A DNA stretch of 64,000 nucleotides from an uncultured Pseudomonadales bacterium (GTDB lineage Bacteria; Pseudomonadota; Gammaproteobacteria; Pseudomonadales; CANNCY01): NCBI GenBank assembly GCA_947503335.1, contig CANNCY010000001.1, positions 1 through 64,000 on the forward strand. The letters are read 5' to 3'. Positions 53,045 to 64,000 of the stretch are shown piece after piece. The notes beneath the pieces were generated by a model. That model saw nothing but the letters and a program-made list of their open reading frames with translations, was not told the DNA's origin and did no database searches. Positions within the stretch are counted from its first letter, which is position 1, and the number at the start of each line of letters is the position of its first letter. The position numbers were made by a program, and so were the translations under genes.

Positions 53045-54004
53045 TTACGATTTTCGCGCTATCGACAACTGCGCAATTTCTATTAGTGCGTCTTTATACA
53101 CTGAATCACCCATAAATGACAACGCTGTCATTGCTCTGTCGACATAAGCTTTCGCAAATTCACGGGTGCGTTCAGCGCCACTGACGCTATCAACAATGCG
53201 AGATATTTCGTTGATATCGCCGGCTTTTTCGGTAATTGCCTGGCGTACGGTGTCGGCATCTTTCGGCGTTGCATCTTGCATGGCGATGATCAGTGGTAGC
53301 GTTGTCTTACCTTCGGCAAGATCATCGCCAATATTTTTGCCCATTTCTTCACTGTTGCCGTCATAGTCTAGCGCATCGTCAACTAGTTGAAAGGCTGTGC
53401 CTAGCTGGCGGCCGTACATGGCGAGCTGGTCTTGTTCGTCTTCGTCGGAACCTGACAGAATGCCCGCGCAGCGCGCGGCAGCTTCAAATAAGATAGCAGT
53501 CTTAGCTTCGATTACTTCTAGGTAGTCTTTGGTGTTTAGATCAGCGTTACCAGCATTGATAAGCTGCATAACTTCACCTTCGGCAATGCGGTTAGTTGTA
53601 TCTGATAGTACGGCCATAATGTCCATATTGCTCAGGCTAACCATCATCTGAAAGGCGCGAGAATAGATAAAATCGCCTACCAGTACCGTAGAAGCATTAC
53701 CCCAGATGGCGTTGGCTGTATCGCGGCCACGACGCATTGAACTAATGTCAATGACGTCATCGTGAAGTAGTGTTGCTGTGTGAATTAGTTCGATAACAGC
53801 CGCAAGCCTAACCGCTTGGGGCGAGTTATCACCTAATGCTGAACTGATTAATAAGCTTACGACGGGGCGTAGGCGTTTACCGCCACCTTCAACTATGTAG
53901 TGCCCCATGCTTTCGACGAGGCCGACATCTGAGTGAAGTTGGTCGATAAGTTCTTGGTTTAATTTAGCAAACTGCGGTGCAACGATTTCACGGTATTGAG
54001 CCAT
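53045..54004 (-). CDS. ispB: Polyprenyl (octaprenyl-type) diphosphate synthase
   Basis: 319 residues. Makes the long isoprenoid side chain of ubiquinone/menaquinone. First Asp-rich motif LLHDDVID (Asp82, Asp83, Asp86), second VDDALDYD (Asp209, Asp210, Asp213), GGGKRLRP at 40-47. The exact chain length cannot be read reliably. Divergent from rplU as in Pseudomonas and E. coli. Confidence 0.95.
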   Translation of the reverse strand: MAQYREIVAPQFAKLNQELIDQLHSDVGLVESMGHYIVEGGGKRLRPVVSLLISSALGDNSPQAVRLAAVIELIHTATLLHDDVIDISSMRRGRDTANAIWGNASTVLVGDFIYSRAFQMMVSLSNMDIMAVLSDTTNRIAEGEVMQLINAGNADLNTKDYLEVIEAKTAILFEAAARCAGILSGSDEDEQDQLAMYGRQLGTAFQLVDDALDYDGNSEEMGKNIGDDLAEGKTTLPLIIAMQDATPKDADTVRQAITEKAGDINEISRIVDSVSGAERTREFAKAYVDRAMTALSFMGDSVYKDALIEIAQLSIARKS

Positions 54005-54128
54005 TGCTTTTTGATACCCTTATTAGGCTGTTTTTTGTGGGGTAAGAACGATAGCGGTATGCTAGGTATAACTACTTAGCGTGTCAAGAAATGCGGGCAC
54101 TGTGGCACTTTTTGTGCAGTTTTTAGGC

Positions 54129-54157
54129 TTGCTTAGAAGCTAGTAGTGCCTTAGAAT
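54129..54157 (+). promoter_or_regulatory. rplU-rpmA promoter
   Basis: TTGCTT at 54129-54134, 17-bp spacer, TAGAAT at 54152-54157, followed by TCGCGCTC. The string TTAGAATTCGCGCTC is identical to that of the S10 promoter. The 265-base ispB-rplU gap otherwise holds only the rplU leader, in which I see no strong fold. Confidence 0.8.
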
Positions 54158-54269
54158 TCGCGCTCTGCAATTTGAAGCAGTTGTTTAACGCACCTGGCAG
54201 GTTAGTGATTAGAGCACTTTTAAAGCACTTTAATCCACCGAACAGGGCATAATTTGAGGTTTAATCCCA

Positions 54270-54581
54270 ATGTACGCAGTTATTGCAAGCGGTGGTAAGC
54301 AGCATCGCGTAGAAGAAGGTGAATTCCTTCGTCTAGAAAAGATTGAAGTAGCAACTGGCGAAAGCGTAACTTTCGACCAGGTGCTAATGGTAGTAAACGG
54401 TGAAGAAATTAAAATCGGTGCTCCTCTAGTAGAGGGCGCAACTGTTACTGCTGAGGTTCTTGAGCACGGTCGTGCCGACAAAGTGAACATTGTTAAGTTC
54501 AAGCGTCGTAAGCACCACCGTAAGCAGATGGGTCACCGTCAGTGGTACACCGAAGTTAAGATTACCGGTATCAAAGGTTAA
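54270..54581 (+). CDS. rplU: 50S ribosomal protein L21
   Basis: 103 residues, standard. Binds 23S rRNA with L20. [18 protein letters not shown] and [17 protein letters not shown] are signatures. rpmA follows after 17 bases. Confidence 0.97.
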   Translation: MYAVIASGGKQHRVEEGEFLRLEKIEVATGESVTFDQVLMVVNGEEIKIGAPLVEGATVTAEVLEHGRADKVNIVKFKRRKHHRKQMGHRQWYTEVKITGIKG

Positions 54582-54598
54582 TAGAGGAGTAGCGTCAG

Positions 54599-54850
54599 AT
54601 GGCTCATAAGAAAGCTGGTGGTAGTACCCGTAACGGCCGTGATTCGGTTTCTAAGCGTTTGGGTGTTAAGCGTTTCGGTGGTCAAACCGTAACTGCAGGT
54701 AACATTCTAGTTCGTCAGCGTGGCACACGTTTCCATGCAGGCGACAACGTAGGCTGTGGCACCGATCACACTTTGTTTGCTAAGGCAGACGGCGTAGTAA
54801 CTTTTTCTACCCGTGGCCCTAACAACCGCAAGTACGTATCTGTTGTATAA
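54599..54850 (+). CDS. rpmA: 50S ribosomal protein L27
   Basis: 83 residues. Its N-terminal tail ([16 protein letters not shown]) reaches the peptidyl transferase centre; there is no extra N-terminal peptide needing cleavage as in Firmicutes. [15 protein letters not shown] is conserved. Followed by a terminator. Confidence 0.97.
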   Translation: MAHKKAGGSTRNGRDSVSKRLGVKRFGGQTVTAGNILVRQRGTRFHAGDNVGCGTDHTLFAKADGVVTFSTRGPNNRKYVSVV

Positions 54851-54869
54851 ATAGATACTCAATTGTGTG

Positions 54870-54900
54870 AAAAAGCCCTGTCATACGACGGGGCTTTTTT
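54870..54900 (+). terminator. Terminator after rpmA
   Basis: AAAAGCCC/GGGCTTTT stem with inner GTC/GAC pairs and a run of six T. Lies between rpmA and obgE, so obgE may depend on read-through or its own promoter. Confidence 0.88.
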
Positions 54901-54924
54901 ATTTCTGACAGGTGTTAAACTTAA

Positions 54925-56154
<1,230 letters not shown>

Positions 56155-56181
56155 CCTCTAGCGCAGCAATATGGGGGAGCG

Positions 56182-57282
56182 ATGCAGCGTACTTGGGTAA
56201 TTAAAATAGGTAGTTCGTTGCTCACTGATCATGGTGTTGCGCTAAATCATCAGGCAATCAATGCTTGGTGTTCTCAAATAAGCGGCCTAGTCGAATTGGG
56301 TATTAGGCCTGTTCTTGTTTCTTCTGGGGCTGTTGCGGCAGGGGTTTCTACTCTTGGTTGGCAATCTCGCCCAACTGATATTCATCAGCTTCAAGCAGCC
56401 GCAGCCGTAGGTCAGGTGGGTTTGCTAGCAGCTTATTCTCAAGCAATGCAGAGTCGTATGCCTATTGCTCAGGTCTTGCTAGATCATGATGATTTTTCTA
56501 GGCGCGACCGCTACCTCAATGCACGCTCAACATTACTTACGCTTCTTCAGTCGGGTGTTCTACCGATTGTGAACGAAAACGATACCGTGGCGACCGATGA
56601 GATTCGATTTGGTGACAATGACAGTTTGGCTGCTTTGGTGGCTAATCTGGTCGATGCTGAGAGGCTAGTAATATTGACCGATCAGGTGGGGCTGTTTGAT
56701 GCAGACCCGCGCAATAACCCGATGGCGAAATTGATTGATGAAGCTCAGGCAACAGATGAGCGTTTGTTAGCTATGGCTGGTGGTGCTGGTAGTGCGGTCG
56801 GTACCGGGGGTATGGCCACAAAGGTTATAGCTGCTCAGATCGCGGCCAAGTCAGCTACTGATACGCATATTCTTGATGGGCGAGTAGAGCAGGCACTGCT
56901 TGCTATTGCAAGGGGGCAGTCGATCGGAACCCGGTTGATCGCCGAGGGGGACGCCGTTTCGGCGCGCAAGCGTTGGCTGACGGGGCAGTTGCGCACCAAA
57001 GGGCGAGTAACGGTCGATGCCGGTGCTGCAAATGCGTTGTTGTCTTCAGAAGCTAGTTTGCTGTCGGTGGGCGTTATCTCGGTAAAGGGTGATTTTTTGT
57101 CGGGTGATTTGGTTCAGATTGTTGATAGTGAGGGTGTCGAATTGGGGCGTGGTCTTTCAAATTACTCTCGCGCAGAGGCTGACCAACTTGCCGGTATTGA
57201 TACGCGACGTCTAAAAGAGCGGCTGGGTTATGATGTGGCTGACGAGATGGTGCACCGCGATAATCTGGTGATTTCAGGCTGA
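56182..57282 (+). CDS. proB: Glutamate 5-kinase
   Basis: 366 residues. First step of proline synthesis. Amino-acid kinase domain (about 1-260: IKIGSSLLT at 7-15, SSGAVAAG, VNENDTVA, GTGGMATK) plus C-terminal PUA domain (about 277-360). GGGGGAG site upstream; 27 bases after obgE as in Pseudomonas. Confidence 0.96.
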   Translation: MQRTWVIKIGSSLLTDHGVALNHQAINAWCSQISGLVELGIRPVLVSSGAVAAGVSTLGWQSRPTDIHQLQAAAAVGQVGLLAAYSQAMQSRMPIAQVLLDHDDFSRRDRYLNARSTLLTLLQSGVLPIVNENDTVATDEIRFGDNDSLAALVANLVDAERLVILTDQVGLFDADPRNNPMAKLIDEAQATDERLLAMAGGAGSAVGTGGMATKVIAAQIAAKSATDTHILDGRVEQALLAIARGQSIGTRLIAEGDAVSARKRWLTGQLRTKGRVTVDAGAANALLSSEASLLSVGVISVKGDFLSGDLVQIVDSEGVELGRGLSNYSRAEADQLAGIDTRRLKERLGYDVADEMVHRDNLVISG

Positions 57283-57308
57283 CCTTGATGTAGGTGTTTT
57301 AAAAACAT

Positions 57309-57337
57309 AAAAAAACCGGCTCGAGGCCGGTTTTTTT
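57309..57337 (+). terminator. Bidirectional terminator between proB and rpsT
   Basis: ACCGGC/GCCGGT stem with A run and seven T on the sides; convergent stops at 57282 and 57377. Confidence 0.94.
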
Positions 57338-57376
57338 GTTGTGCCGGTTAGGGCACTACGCGTTGTTAAGGGCTAA

Positions 57377-57637
57377 TTACAGCGCTTTAACCTTAGCGTT
57401 TAGACGGCTCTTATGACGAGCTGCTTTGTTCTTGTGGAAGATGCCTTTGTCGGCAACACGATCAAGAACAGAAGTCATGTCTTTGTATGCAGCGTTTGCT
57501 GCTTCTTTGTCGCCTGCTTCAATTGCAGCGTCAACACGTTTGATGTAGGTGCGCACCATCGATCGCAAGCTAGCGTTGTGCTGGCGATTCTTTTCATGTT
57601 GGCGAGCGCGCTTTTTAGCTTGAGGTGAATTTGCCAC
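57377..57637 (-). CDS. rpsT: 30S ribosomal protein S20
   Basis: 86 residues. Three-helix primary 16S binder. [21 protein letters not shown] and [20 protein letters not shown] are typical. ATG start behind AAAGGAG. Divergent from murJ across a 189-base gap in which I see no certain promoter. Confidence 0.97.
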   Translation of the reverse strand: MANSPQAKKRARQHEKNRQHNASLRSMVRTYIKRVDAAIEAGDKEAANAAYKDMTSVLDRVADKGIFHKNKAARHKSRLNAKVKAL

Positions 57638-57826
57638 CGAGATGCTCCTTTAAAAACAAAATTGCTTGGTATTACATTTAGGCGCGAAAGTTTGCCGCTT
57701 TGGGGCGGGTATGTCAATGTAAAAGGCATAGTAGCAACGGGTAGTTTGCACATACTGGTGATTGCTACCGTTGCCGAGTAAACTGGTCGCTTTGTAAGCC
57801 CAGATACAAGTATAGGTACTAAATTA

Positions 57827-59452
57827 GTGAGTGAACAGGGGTCAGATCAGGCAGCGCCAAAAGAAACAGGTGAATCTCTGAAAAAGGGTGGTTCAAAGCG
57901 CAAATTATTGGGCTCGAGTGCCGTTTTTGGTGGTATGACTCTAATTAGTCGCTTTTTAGGCTTGGCCAGAGATGTGGTATTGGCTCGCACAATAGGCGAT
58001 AGCTCCTCTGCCGATGCGTTTTTCTTGGCTTTTAAGGTGCCTCAGTTTTTGCGCAGGTTGTTCGCCGAGGGGGCTTTTGCTCAGGCCTTTGTGCCGGTGA
58101 TGTCAGAGTATCGAACCAATGGTTCGCAGGCGGCGGTTAAAGAGTTAGTTGATCGCACCTTTGCCGCCTTAGCGGTTGCTGTGACGTTGGTTACCATGGT
58201 TATTATCGCGTTTGCTCCGGCGGTTGGTTGGGTTGTGGCGCCAGGGTATTACGTGAATGCCCCTGAGAAGGCCGCCTTAACCGTTGATCTATTGCGAGTT
58301 ACGTTTCCTTATTTAGCGTTAATTTCGCTTACGGCGTTTGCAGGTAGTGTGCTCAATGCCTACGATCGTTTCGCCGCCCCAGCGATCACGCCTATATTCT
58401 TGAACCTCTGTTTAATAGGAGGGGCGCTGATACTGATACCTATGTATGACGAGCCAGGAATGGCGCTAGCGGTATCAGTATTGATTGCGGGTGTGGTGCA
58501 GTTTCTATTTCAGTTACCTTTTTTAAAGCGTATCAATATGTTGCCTCGCCCAACCTTAGATTTAAAGCACGAAGGTGTGCGTAAGGTTGGGGTGTTGATG
58601 CTGCCGGCATTGTTTGGGGTGGGTGTTAGTCAGATCAATCTGTTGTTTGATGGCATCTTGGCGTCGTTTCTGCCGGGCGCAGCGGTGTCTTGGTTGTACT
58701 ATTCAGACCGTATCGCCGAGCTGCCACTGGGTGTTTCGGGTATTGCCATTGCTACGGTTATTTTGCCGTCTTTGTCGCGTATCCATAGTGGTGGTGAAGC
58801 AAATCAGTTCTCATCTACCCTTGATTGGGGGCTTAAGTCGGTCATTACCATTGCTATGCCAGCTACGGCTGCAATCTTGTTGATGGCTGAGCCGATGTTG
58901 GTCACCTTGTTTCAGTATGGCGAGATGCATAGCGAAGGTATCAGAATGTCATCATATAGTTTGATGGCGTACGGTTTGGGGTTGCCTGCGTTTATGCTGA
59001 TTAAGGTACTGGCAACGGGGTATTTCTCTCGGCAAGATACCAAGACACCAGTTAAGATCGGTGTGATCGCGATGGTCGCTAATATGGTGGCGAATGTTGC
59101 TTTTGTGGTGCCGCTTCATTTCTATTTCGAAATCGGTCATGTTGGTTTGGCGCTAGCAACTGCATTTTCAGCTTGGTTGAATGCGGGGTTGCTATATCGA
59201 GGGCTGGTTAAGCAGGGTGTGTATCAGCCTAGTGCATGGGCTGTTTATCTGACTAAGTTAATCATTGCCTCGTTGTTTATGATTGCCTGCTTAGCCGTTC
59301 TGCACATGTATTGGGTCGATTGGGCTGATTGGCAGTGGTACGAGCGCGTGTTGAAAATGGGTGTCTCGGTTGTCTTGGGTTTTGGTATTTACAGTTTGGC
59401 GATATTCCTGATGCGCGTGCCCCAATACTTAATGAGTTCAAAGCGCGATTAA
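57827..59452 (+). CDS. murJ: Lipid II flippase MurJ
   Basis: 541 residues, GTG start with a weak AGGT site. Flips lipid II across the inner membrane for peptidoglycan synthesis. About 14 membrane helices; FGGMTLISRFLGLARDVVLA in TM1 with the essential Arg, and DAFFLAFKVPQFLRRLFAEG (TM2 and loop) are family hallmarks. A hydrophilic N-terminal stretch of about 25 residues precedes the usual start region, so a later start cannot be excluded. Confidence 0.95.
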   Translation: MSEQGSDQAAPKETGESLKKGGSKRKLLGSSAVFGGMTLISRFLGLARDVVLARTIGDSSSADAFFLAFKVPQFLRRLFAEGAFAQAFVPVMSEYRTNGSQAAVKELVDRTFAALAVAVTLVTMVIIAFAPAVGWVVAPGYYVNAPEKAALTVDLLRVTFPYLALISLTAFAGSVLNAYDRFAAPAITPIFLNLCLIGGALILIPMYDEPGMALAVSVLIAGVVQFLFQLPFLKRINMLPRPTLDLKHEGVRKVGVLMLPALFGVGVSQINLLFDGILASFLPGAAVSWLYYSDRIAELPLGVSGIAIATVILPSLSRIHSGGEANQFSSTLDWGLKSVITIAMPATAAILLMAEPMLVTLFQYGEMHSEGIRMSSYSLMAYGLGLPAFMLIKVLATGYFSRQDTKTPVKIGVIAMVANMVANVAFVVPLHFYFEIGHVGLALATAFSAWLNAGLLYRGLVKQGVYQPSAWAVYLTKLIIASLFMIACLAVLHMYWVDWADWQWYERVLKMGVSVVLGFGIYSLAIFLMRVPQYLMSSKRD

Positions 59453-59578
59453 TGCCTAAATTTGACCCCCCAACTATCCCGTTTCTTTGGGTATACTGAT
59501 GTGTGATTTTTTGCGTCTGAATAATGGTCGGGCGAGCGACTGCGTTAAGCGTAAGGCAATAGGTATTAGGGGTTTGTC

Positions 59579-60493
59579 GTGTTGATTAGGGGTTTGCACA
59601 ATTTGGCGGTTCAGCCGTCACCCTGCGTGGCTACTATCGGTAGCTTCGATGGTGTGCACTTGGGTCATCAAAGCTTATTGAAACGCATTGTAGCGATGGC
59701 GAAAGACAAAGGTGTGCCATCGGTGGCGATTATTTTTGAGCCGCTGCCAAAAGAATATTTCGGTGCACCCTATCAGCGACTATCTTCTACCCTAGAGCGT
59801 ATGCGATTGTTGACTGAGCAAGGCATTGATCGCGTCTTTGTGATCGCTTTCAATGCTCAGTTTCAAAGCATGTCGGCAGGGTATTTTATCGATGAGGTGT
59901 TGGTGCGCCGTTTGCGTGTTCAGCATCTAGTTGTTGGCGACGACTTTCGTTTTGGCAAAGGGCGTCAAGGCGATTTCGGTATGCTCAAACAAAAGGGCGC
60001 TGACAACGGCTTTACTGTAGAAGACAGCGCATCGTTTTGTGTTGGCGGGTTGCGAGTTAGTAGTACTGCGATACGCGATGCGCTTGCTAAGGGGCAGTTA
60101 GATGCGGCCGAGGCAATGCTAGGGCGCCCGTACTCAGCCGAAGGCAAGGTTATTTACGGGCGACAGCTGGGCCGAACGATCGGATTTGCAACGGCTAATA
60201 TCAACCTGAAGGGTAAGCCTTTGCCTTTGTCAGGGGTCTATGCAGTTACAACGCAATACCAAGGGCAAGTGCTAAAGGGTGTTGCCAATGTCGGAATCAA
60301 GCCAACGGTTGGTGGCGTAAAACCAACCCTAGAGGTACACCTATTTAATTTTTCAGGTGACCTATACGGCGAGCGCTTAAGAGTTACTTTTAAGCAGTTT
60401 ATTCGCCCAGAACAAAAGTTTGAAAGCGTTGCGGCGTTGACTCAACAAATTGAGTTAGACGCGCAGCAAGCGAAAGAATATTTAACGGTATAA
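59579..60493 (+). CDS. ribF: Bifunctional riboflavin kinase / FAD synthetase
   Basis: 304 residues, GTG start behind AGGGG. N-terminal adenylyltransferase domain (about 14-180) with [10 protein letters not shown] at 21-30 and the [13 protein letters not shown] segment; C-terminal riboflavin kinase domain (about 185-304) with [11 protein letters not shown] and SGVYAV. Makes FMN and FAD. A 12-base direct repeat ATTAGGGGTTTG spans the start region (see findings). Order murJ-ribF-ileS-lspA is conserved. Confidence 0.96.
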   Translation: MLIRGLHNLAVQPSPCVATIGSFDGVHLGHQSLLKRIVAMAKDKGVPSVAIIFEPLPKEYFGAPYQRLSSTLERMRLLTEQGIDRVFVIAFNAQFQSMSAGYFIDEVLVRRLRVQHLVVGDDFRFGKGRQGDFGMLKQKGADNGFTVEDSASFCVGGLRVSSTAIRDALAKGQLDAAEAMLGRPYSAEGKVIYGRQLGRTIGFATANINLKGKPLPLSGVYAVTTQYQGQVLKGVANVGIKPTVGGVKPTLEVHLFNFSGDLYGERLRVTFKQFIRPEQKFESVAALTQQIELDAQQAKEYLTV

Positions 60494-60501
60494 CGATTGA
60501 T

Positions 60502-63306
60502 ATGAGCAATTACAAAGATACGCTGAATCTTCCGAAAACAGCCTTTGCGATGAAGGCTAACCTAGCCCAGCGCGAGCCACAGATGCTTAAGAAGTGGCAG
60601 CAAGATAATCTGTATGCACAGATTCGCGCCGCTCGTGCAGGTAAGCCAAAGTTCATTTTGCACGATGGCCCGCCGTATGCGAACGGCGATATTCATATCG
60701 GTCATGCGGTTAACAAAATTTTGAAAGACGTGATCGTTAAGAGTAAAACCCTGAGCGGTTTCGACGCACCTTACGTGCCTGGTTGGGATTGCCACGGTTT
60801 ACCGATCGAACACAACGTCGAAAAGAAAGTAGGCAAAGCCGGCGTCAAGGTTGATCACAAAACCTTCAGACAAAAGTGTCGCGACTACGCAGAGCGTCAA
60901 GTTGCTGGGCAGATGAAAGATTTTGTTCGCTTAGGCGTGTTTGGTGAGTGGGACAACCCCTACAAAACCATGAACTTTGACTTTGAAGCGAACATCATTC
61001 GTGCGCTGGGCAAGATCGTTGACAATGGCCATCTCGTAAAGGGCTTTAAGCCGGTTTACTGGAGCGTAGTTGGCGGTTCAGCGCTAGCCGAAGCAGAAGT
61101 TGAATACCAAGATAAAACCAGTACCGCGATCGACGTGAAGTTTGCGTTTGCTGATCAAGCCGCTGCTAAAACAGCCTTTGGTACAGACTCGCCCTTAACC
61201 TTGAGTGTCATTATCTGGACGACCACTCCATGGACGCTGCCTTCAAACCAAGCGGTATCGATTCATCCAGAATTTGATTACGCAGCAGTGAAAGTAGACT
61301 TTGGCGCAGGCGAAGAACTGGTAGTTATCGCAGCCGATATGGTTGAGAGCGTGATGGCTCGCTACGAAGTTGAAAGCTTTGAAGTAGTAGCAACTACTGA
61401 AGGCGCTAAGCTAGAAAAAGCACTACTGCAGCATCCTTTTGCTGAACGCCAAGTACCAGTACTTTTAGGTGATCACGTAACCACCGATGCGGGTACTGGT
61501 GCGGTACACACCGCGCCTGATCACGGCGTAGAAGATTTCGAGGTGGGTGCTAAATATGGCATCGGCACTATCAATCTAGTTGACGCCAACGGCGTGTTCT
61601 TAGAGGGAGCGGGCGAGTTTACCGGCCAACACGTTTACAAAGTAGACGAGCCTGTTGTTGAACGCCTGCAAGCTAATAATGCGCTAGTTAAAGTGGTTAA
61701 GTTTGAGCACTCATACCCTCACTGCTGGCGTACCAAAACCCCGTTAATCTATCGTGCTACACCGCAGTGGTTTGTCAGCATGAAAGAGGGTGGTCTATTA
61801 GATCAAACACTAGAAGCAGTTAAAAACGTTGAATGGCTACCTGGTTGGGGCGAAGCCCGAATCGAAGGCATGCTTAAATCTAGCCCAGATTGGTGTATCT
61901 CGCGCCAGCGTACTTGGGGCGCGCCAATTGCTTTGTTTGTTCATAAGCAAACGGGTGATATCCATCCAAACACCAAAGAGCTTACCGAGCAGGTGGCTAA
62001 GTTAGTTGAAAAGAGCGGTATGGACGCTTGGTATGATCTAGACGCTAAAGAGCTGCTAGGTGATGATGCCGAGACCTACCAAAAAGTAACCGACACGCTA
62101 GACGTTTGGTTTGATTCAGGCGTAACCCATTATGCGGTGATGGCGGCTCGTGATTACCTAGGTTTCCCTGCAGATCTTTATCTTGAAGGCAGTGACCAGC
62201 ATCGCGGTTGGTTCCAAAGCTCGCTTAAAACTAGTATCGCAATGAATGGTGTTGCACCGTACAAAACAGTGTTGACCCACGGCTTTACCGTAGACGCTCA
62301 AGGTCGCAAGATGTCAAAGAGCGTAGGCAACGTGATGTCACCACAAAAGGTCGTTAACGACCTAGGTGCGGATATTCTTCGTCTATGGGTTGCGGCAACC
62401 GACTTTAGTACAGAGATGAGTGTGTCTGACGAGATTCTTCGTCGCTCGGCAGATAGTTACCGCCGCATTCGTAACACTGCTCGCTTCTTGTTAAGTAACC
62501 TTGATGGTTTTGACCCAGCTCAGCACCTAGTGCCCGTTGATGAGATGTTAGATCTTGATCAGTGGGTGGTGGCGAGAGCTGCAGAATTGCAAAAAGACAT
62601 CGTAGCGGCATACGATAGCTATAGCTTGCACGGCATCTATCAGCGTCTTCACAACTTCTGTGTTACTGACCTAGGTGGTTTCTATCTAGATATCATCAAA
62701 GACCGTCAGTACACCCTTAAAACTGAATCGCATGCACGCCGTTCTGCACAATCGGCGATGTACCATGTTGCCGAAGCTTTCGTTCGTTGGATTGCACCTA
62801 TCCTAAGCTTTACGGCTGACGAAATGTGGGGCTTTATTCCTGGCGAACGTGAAGCGAATGTATTTATCTCTGAGTGGTACCAGCTACCAGTAGTAGCCAA
62901 TGCTGCAATCAGCGGTGACGAATGGGCGATCATTCAGCAGGCTCGCGAAGCGATCAATAAGACGATCGAAGAACAGCGTAAAGCCGGCGTGATTGGCGCA
63001 GGTCTTGAGGCAGAAGTAAAACTTTACTGCTCGCCAGCAATCAAAGAGGCATTGGCTAAGTTAGAAAACGAGCTGCGTTTTGTAACCATTACGTCAACCG
63101 CCGAACTTTATGATCTTGACGAGGCAGCAGGCGAGGCGTCGATTCTTGACGGTCTTCGTATCGATGTTACTAAGTCAGGTAGCAGCAAGTGTACACGCTG
63201 CTGGCATTATGTTGCTGATGTGGGCGAGAACGAAGAGCACCCAGAGCTTTGCGGGCGTTGTGTTAGCAACGTAGCAGGTGAGGGCGAACAACGAGTACAT
63301 GCATAA
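60502..63306 (+). CDS. ileS: Isoleucine--tRNA ligase
   Basis: 934 residues, bacterial type 1 form. HIGH motif HIGH at 64-67 in [15 protein letters not shown], editing domain (about 185-390, with [12 protein letters not shown]), KMSKS at 603-607, and C-terminal zinc site Cys897, Cys900, Cys917, Cys920. This is the mupirocin-sensitive type by architecture. Eight bases after ribF; lspA begins just after its stop. Confidence 0.97.
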   Translation: MSNYKDTLNLPKTAFAMKANLAQREPQMLKKWQQDNLYAQIRAARAGKPKFILHDGPPYANGDIHIGHAVNKILKDVIVKSKTLSGFDAPYVPGWDCHGLPIEHNVEKKVGKAGVKVDHKTFRQKCRDYAERQVAGQMKDFVRLGVFGEWDNPYKTMNFDFEANIIRALGKIVDNGHLVKGFKPVYWSVVGGSALAEAEVEYQDKTSTAIDVKFAFADQAAAKTAFGTDSPLTLSVIIWTTTPWTLPSNQAVSIHPEFDYAAVKVDFGAGEELVVIAADMVESVMARYEVESFEVVATTEGAKLEKALLQHPFAERQVPVLLGDHVTTDAGTGAVHTAPDHGVEDFEVGAKYGIGTINLVDANGVFLEGAGEFTGQHVYKVDEPVVERLQANNALVKVVKFEHSYPHCWRTKTPLIYRATPQWFVSMKEGGLLDQTLEAVKNVEWLPGWGEARIEGMLKSSPDWCISRQRTWGAPIALFVHKQTGDIHPNTKELTEQVAKLVEKSGMDAWYDLDAKELLGDDAETYQKVTDTLDVWFDSGVTHYAVMAARDYLGFPADLYLEGSDQHRGWFQSSLKTSIAMNGVAPYKTVLTHGFTVDAQGRKMSKSVGNVMSPQKVVNDLGADILRLWVAATDFSTEMSVSDEILRRSADSYRRIRNTARFLLSNLDGFDPAQHLVPVDEMLDLDQWVVARAAELQKDIVAAYDSYSLHGIYQRLHNFCVTDLGGFYLDIIKDRQYTLKTESHARRSAQSAMYHVAEAFVRWIAPILSFTADEMWGFIPGEREANVFISEWYQLPVVANAAISGDEWAIIQQAREAINKTIEEQRKAGVIGAGLEAEVKLYCSPAIKEALAKLENELRFVTITSTAELYDLDEAAGEASILDGLRIDVTKSGSSKCTRCWHYVADVGENEEHPELCGRCVSNVAGEGEQRVHA

Positions 63307-63307
63307 T

Positions 63308-63790
63308 ATGCGAGCAATAGCCTGGTATGTTTTGGCGGCAGTTATTGTACTGCTAGATCAAGTCACCAAAAACTACATGGTTGCGAATCTTAACTATTCG
63401 CAACCTGTGCCAGTAATTGAAGGATTCTTTAACTGGACCCTTTTATACAACAAGGGAGCTGCGTTTAGTATTTTGGCTGATGCAGGTGGCTGGCAACAGT
63501 GGTTCTTTATTGGCATTGCAACCATCTTTTCGATTGTTGCTATTGTATGGATTTGGCGTACGCGTAAAGACTTAATCATAGAGCCGTTAGCTGTTGCATT
63601 AGTGCTTGGTGGAGCCTTGGGTAACCTCTATGATCGAGCTGTTCTTGGCCATGTAGTCGACTTTATTCAGCTGTACTGGCGTACTAGCTATTTTCCTGCC
63701 TTCAACATTGCCGATATGGCGATCACTGCAGGTGCTATCTTGTTGATCATTGATGCACTTCGCGAAACCTTAGGAAGAAAACCTCAATGA
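63308..63790 (+). CDS. lspA: Lipoprotein signal peptidase
   Basis: 160 residues from ATG 63308, one base after the ileS stop; in-frame ATG codons at 63299 and upstream lie inside ileS and would add a hydrophilic extension. Cleaves prolipoproteins at the lipidated Cys in the inner membrane. Four membrane helices; catalytic Asp118 in GHVVDFI and Asp136 in FNIADMAI. Stop overlaps the next start (ATGA). Confidence 0.96.
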   Translation: MRAIAWYVLAAVIVLLDQVTKNYMVANLNYSQPVPVIEGFFNWTLLYNKGAAFSILADAGGWQQWFFIGIATIFSIVAIVWIWRTRKDLIIEPLAVALVLGGALGNLYDRAVLGHVVDFIQLYWRTSYFPAFNIADMAITAGAILLIIDALRETLGRKPQ

Positions 63791-64000
63791 GCCAAATTGT
63801 TAACCAATGGTCTACCTTAACCATTCGTTTTTCTCTAGCCCTTGAAGACGGTCAGCTAATTGATTCATGCTTTGATGGCGATCCCGCGCGCTTAACGATG
63901 GGCGACGGCTCATTGTTACCCGGCTTTGAACGCCAGTTATTGGGTATGTCTGAGGGTGATCGAAAACAAGTAACGATTACTCCTGAAAACGGCTTTGGTC
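63787..64000 (+). CDS. fkpB: FKBP-type peptidyl-prolyl isomerase, SlpA/FkpB-like, cut by the window end
   Basis: 71 residues visible. Opens MSQIVNQWSTLTIRFSLAL and contains DGQLIDSCFDGDPARLTMGDG and LLPGFERQLLGMSEGD, the short FKBP fold of SlpA with its flap region still to come. Overlaps the lspA stop by four bases, so translation is coupled. In Pseudomonas ispH would follow. Confidence 0.92.
   Translation, partial: MSQIVNQWSTLTIRFSLALEDGQLIDSCFDGDPARLTMGDGSLLPGFERQLLGMSEGDRKQVTITPENGFG

Noticed and set aside
59462-59497. Promoter for ribF made from TTGACC and TATACT
   Set aside because: The spacer is 24 bases, too long for a sigma-70 promoter.

Overview
The window looks like chromosome from a marine-type gammaproteobacterium on the Pseudomonas side of the class (Pseudomonadales/Cellvibrionales-like). 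The evidence is gene order and protein sequence. The order 5S rRNA - birA - coaX - SPOR protein - tRNA(Thr,Tyr,Gly,Thr) - tRNA-Trp - secE - nusG - rplKAJL - rpoBC - rpsLG - fusA - tuf, the order uvrA - MFS - ssb, and the order ispB - rplU - rpmA - obgE - proB - rpsT - murJ - ribF - ileS - lspA - fkpB all match Pseudomonas. EF-Tu and the HIT protein also read closest to Pseudomonas versions. Base composition is moderate, and the highly expressed genes strongly prefer leucine codon CTA. I cannot name the species.

Layout. 1-77: tail of an rRNA operon (5S end plus terminator). 105-3954: a secreted histidine-rich repeat protein, a glycosyltransferase-like gene, then birA, coaX and a SPOR-domain protein in overlapping order. 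3938-4643: five tRNA genes with two clear promoters. 4673-21296: the secE-nusG, rplKAJL-rpoBC and str (rpsL-rpsG-fusA-tuf) operons. 21337-35267: the S10, spc and alpha operons as one run from rpsJ to rplQ, with secY, rpmJ and rpoA. 35301-40521: a HIT protein and uvrA on the minus strand, and an MFS exporter overlapping ssb on the plus strand. 40540-51417: the accessory part, with an S9 peptidase, moaB-moeA, an outer-membrane-type barrel protein, a periplasmic binding protein coupled to a hybrid histidine kinase, fabA-fabB, and a chalcone-isomerase-like periplasmic protein. 51440-64000: pgi-ispB (minus), rplU-rpmA, obgE-proB, rpsT (minus), murJ, ribF, ileS, lspA and the start of fkpB.

How it works together. 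Most of the window is the transcription/translation core. Promoters of the tRNA, str, S10, alpha and rplU units share a -35/-10 pair with 16-17 bp spacing and a GC-rich stretch right after the -10 box, as expected of stringently controlled promoters. The rplK, rplJ, rpoB, rpsL, rpsJ and rpsM leaders carry visible RNA structure. The least ordinary parts are: (a) the binding protein / hybrid kinase pair at 45084-48682, organised like LuxP-LuxQ and preceded by a perfect 12-bp inverted repeat that encloses a TATACT box and covers the ribosome binding site; (b) a FadR-like site placed for activation of fabA; (c) the His-rich repeat protein and the glycosyltransferase inserted between 5S rRNA and birA; (d) loss of tufB from its usual place before tRNA-Trp/secE. 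No CRISPR, insertion sequence or prophage was seen.
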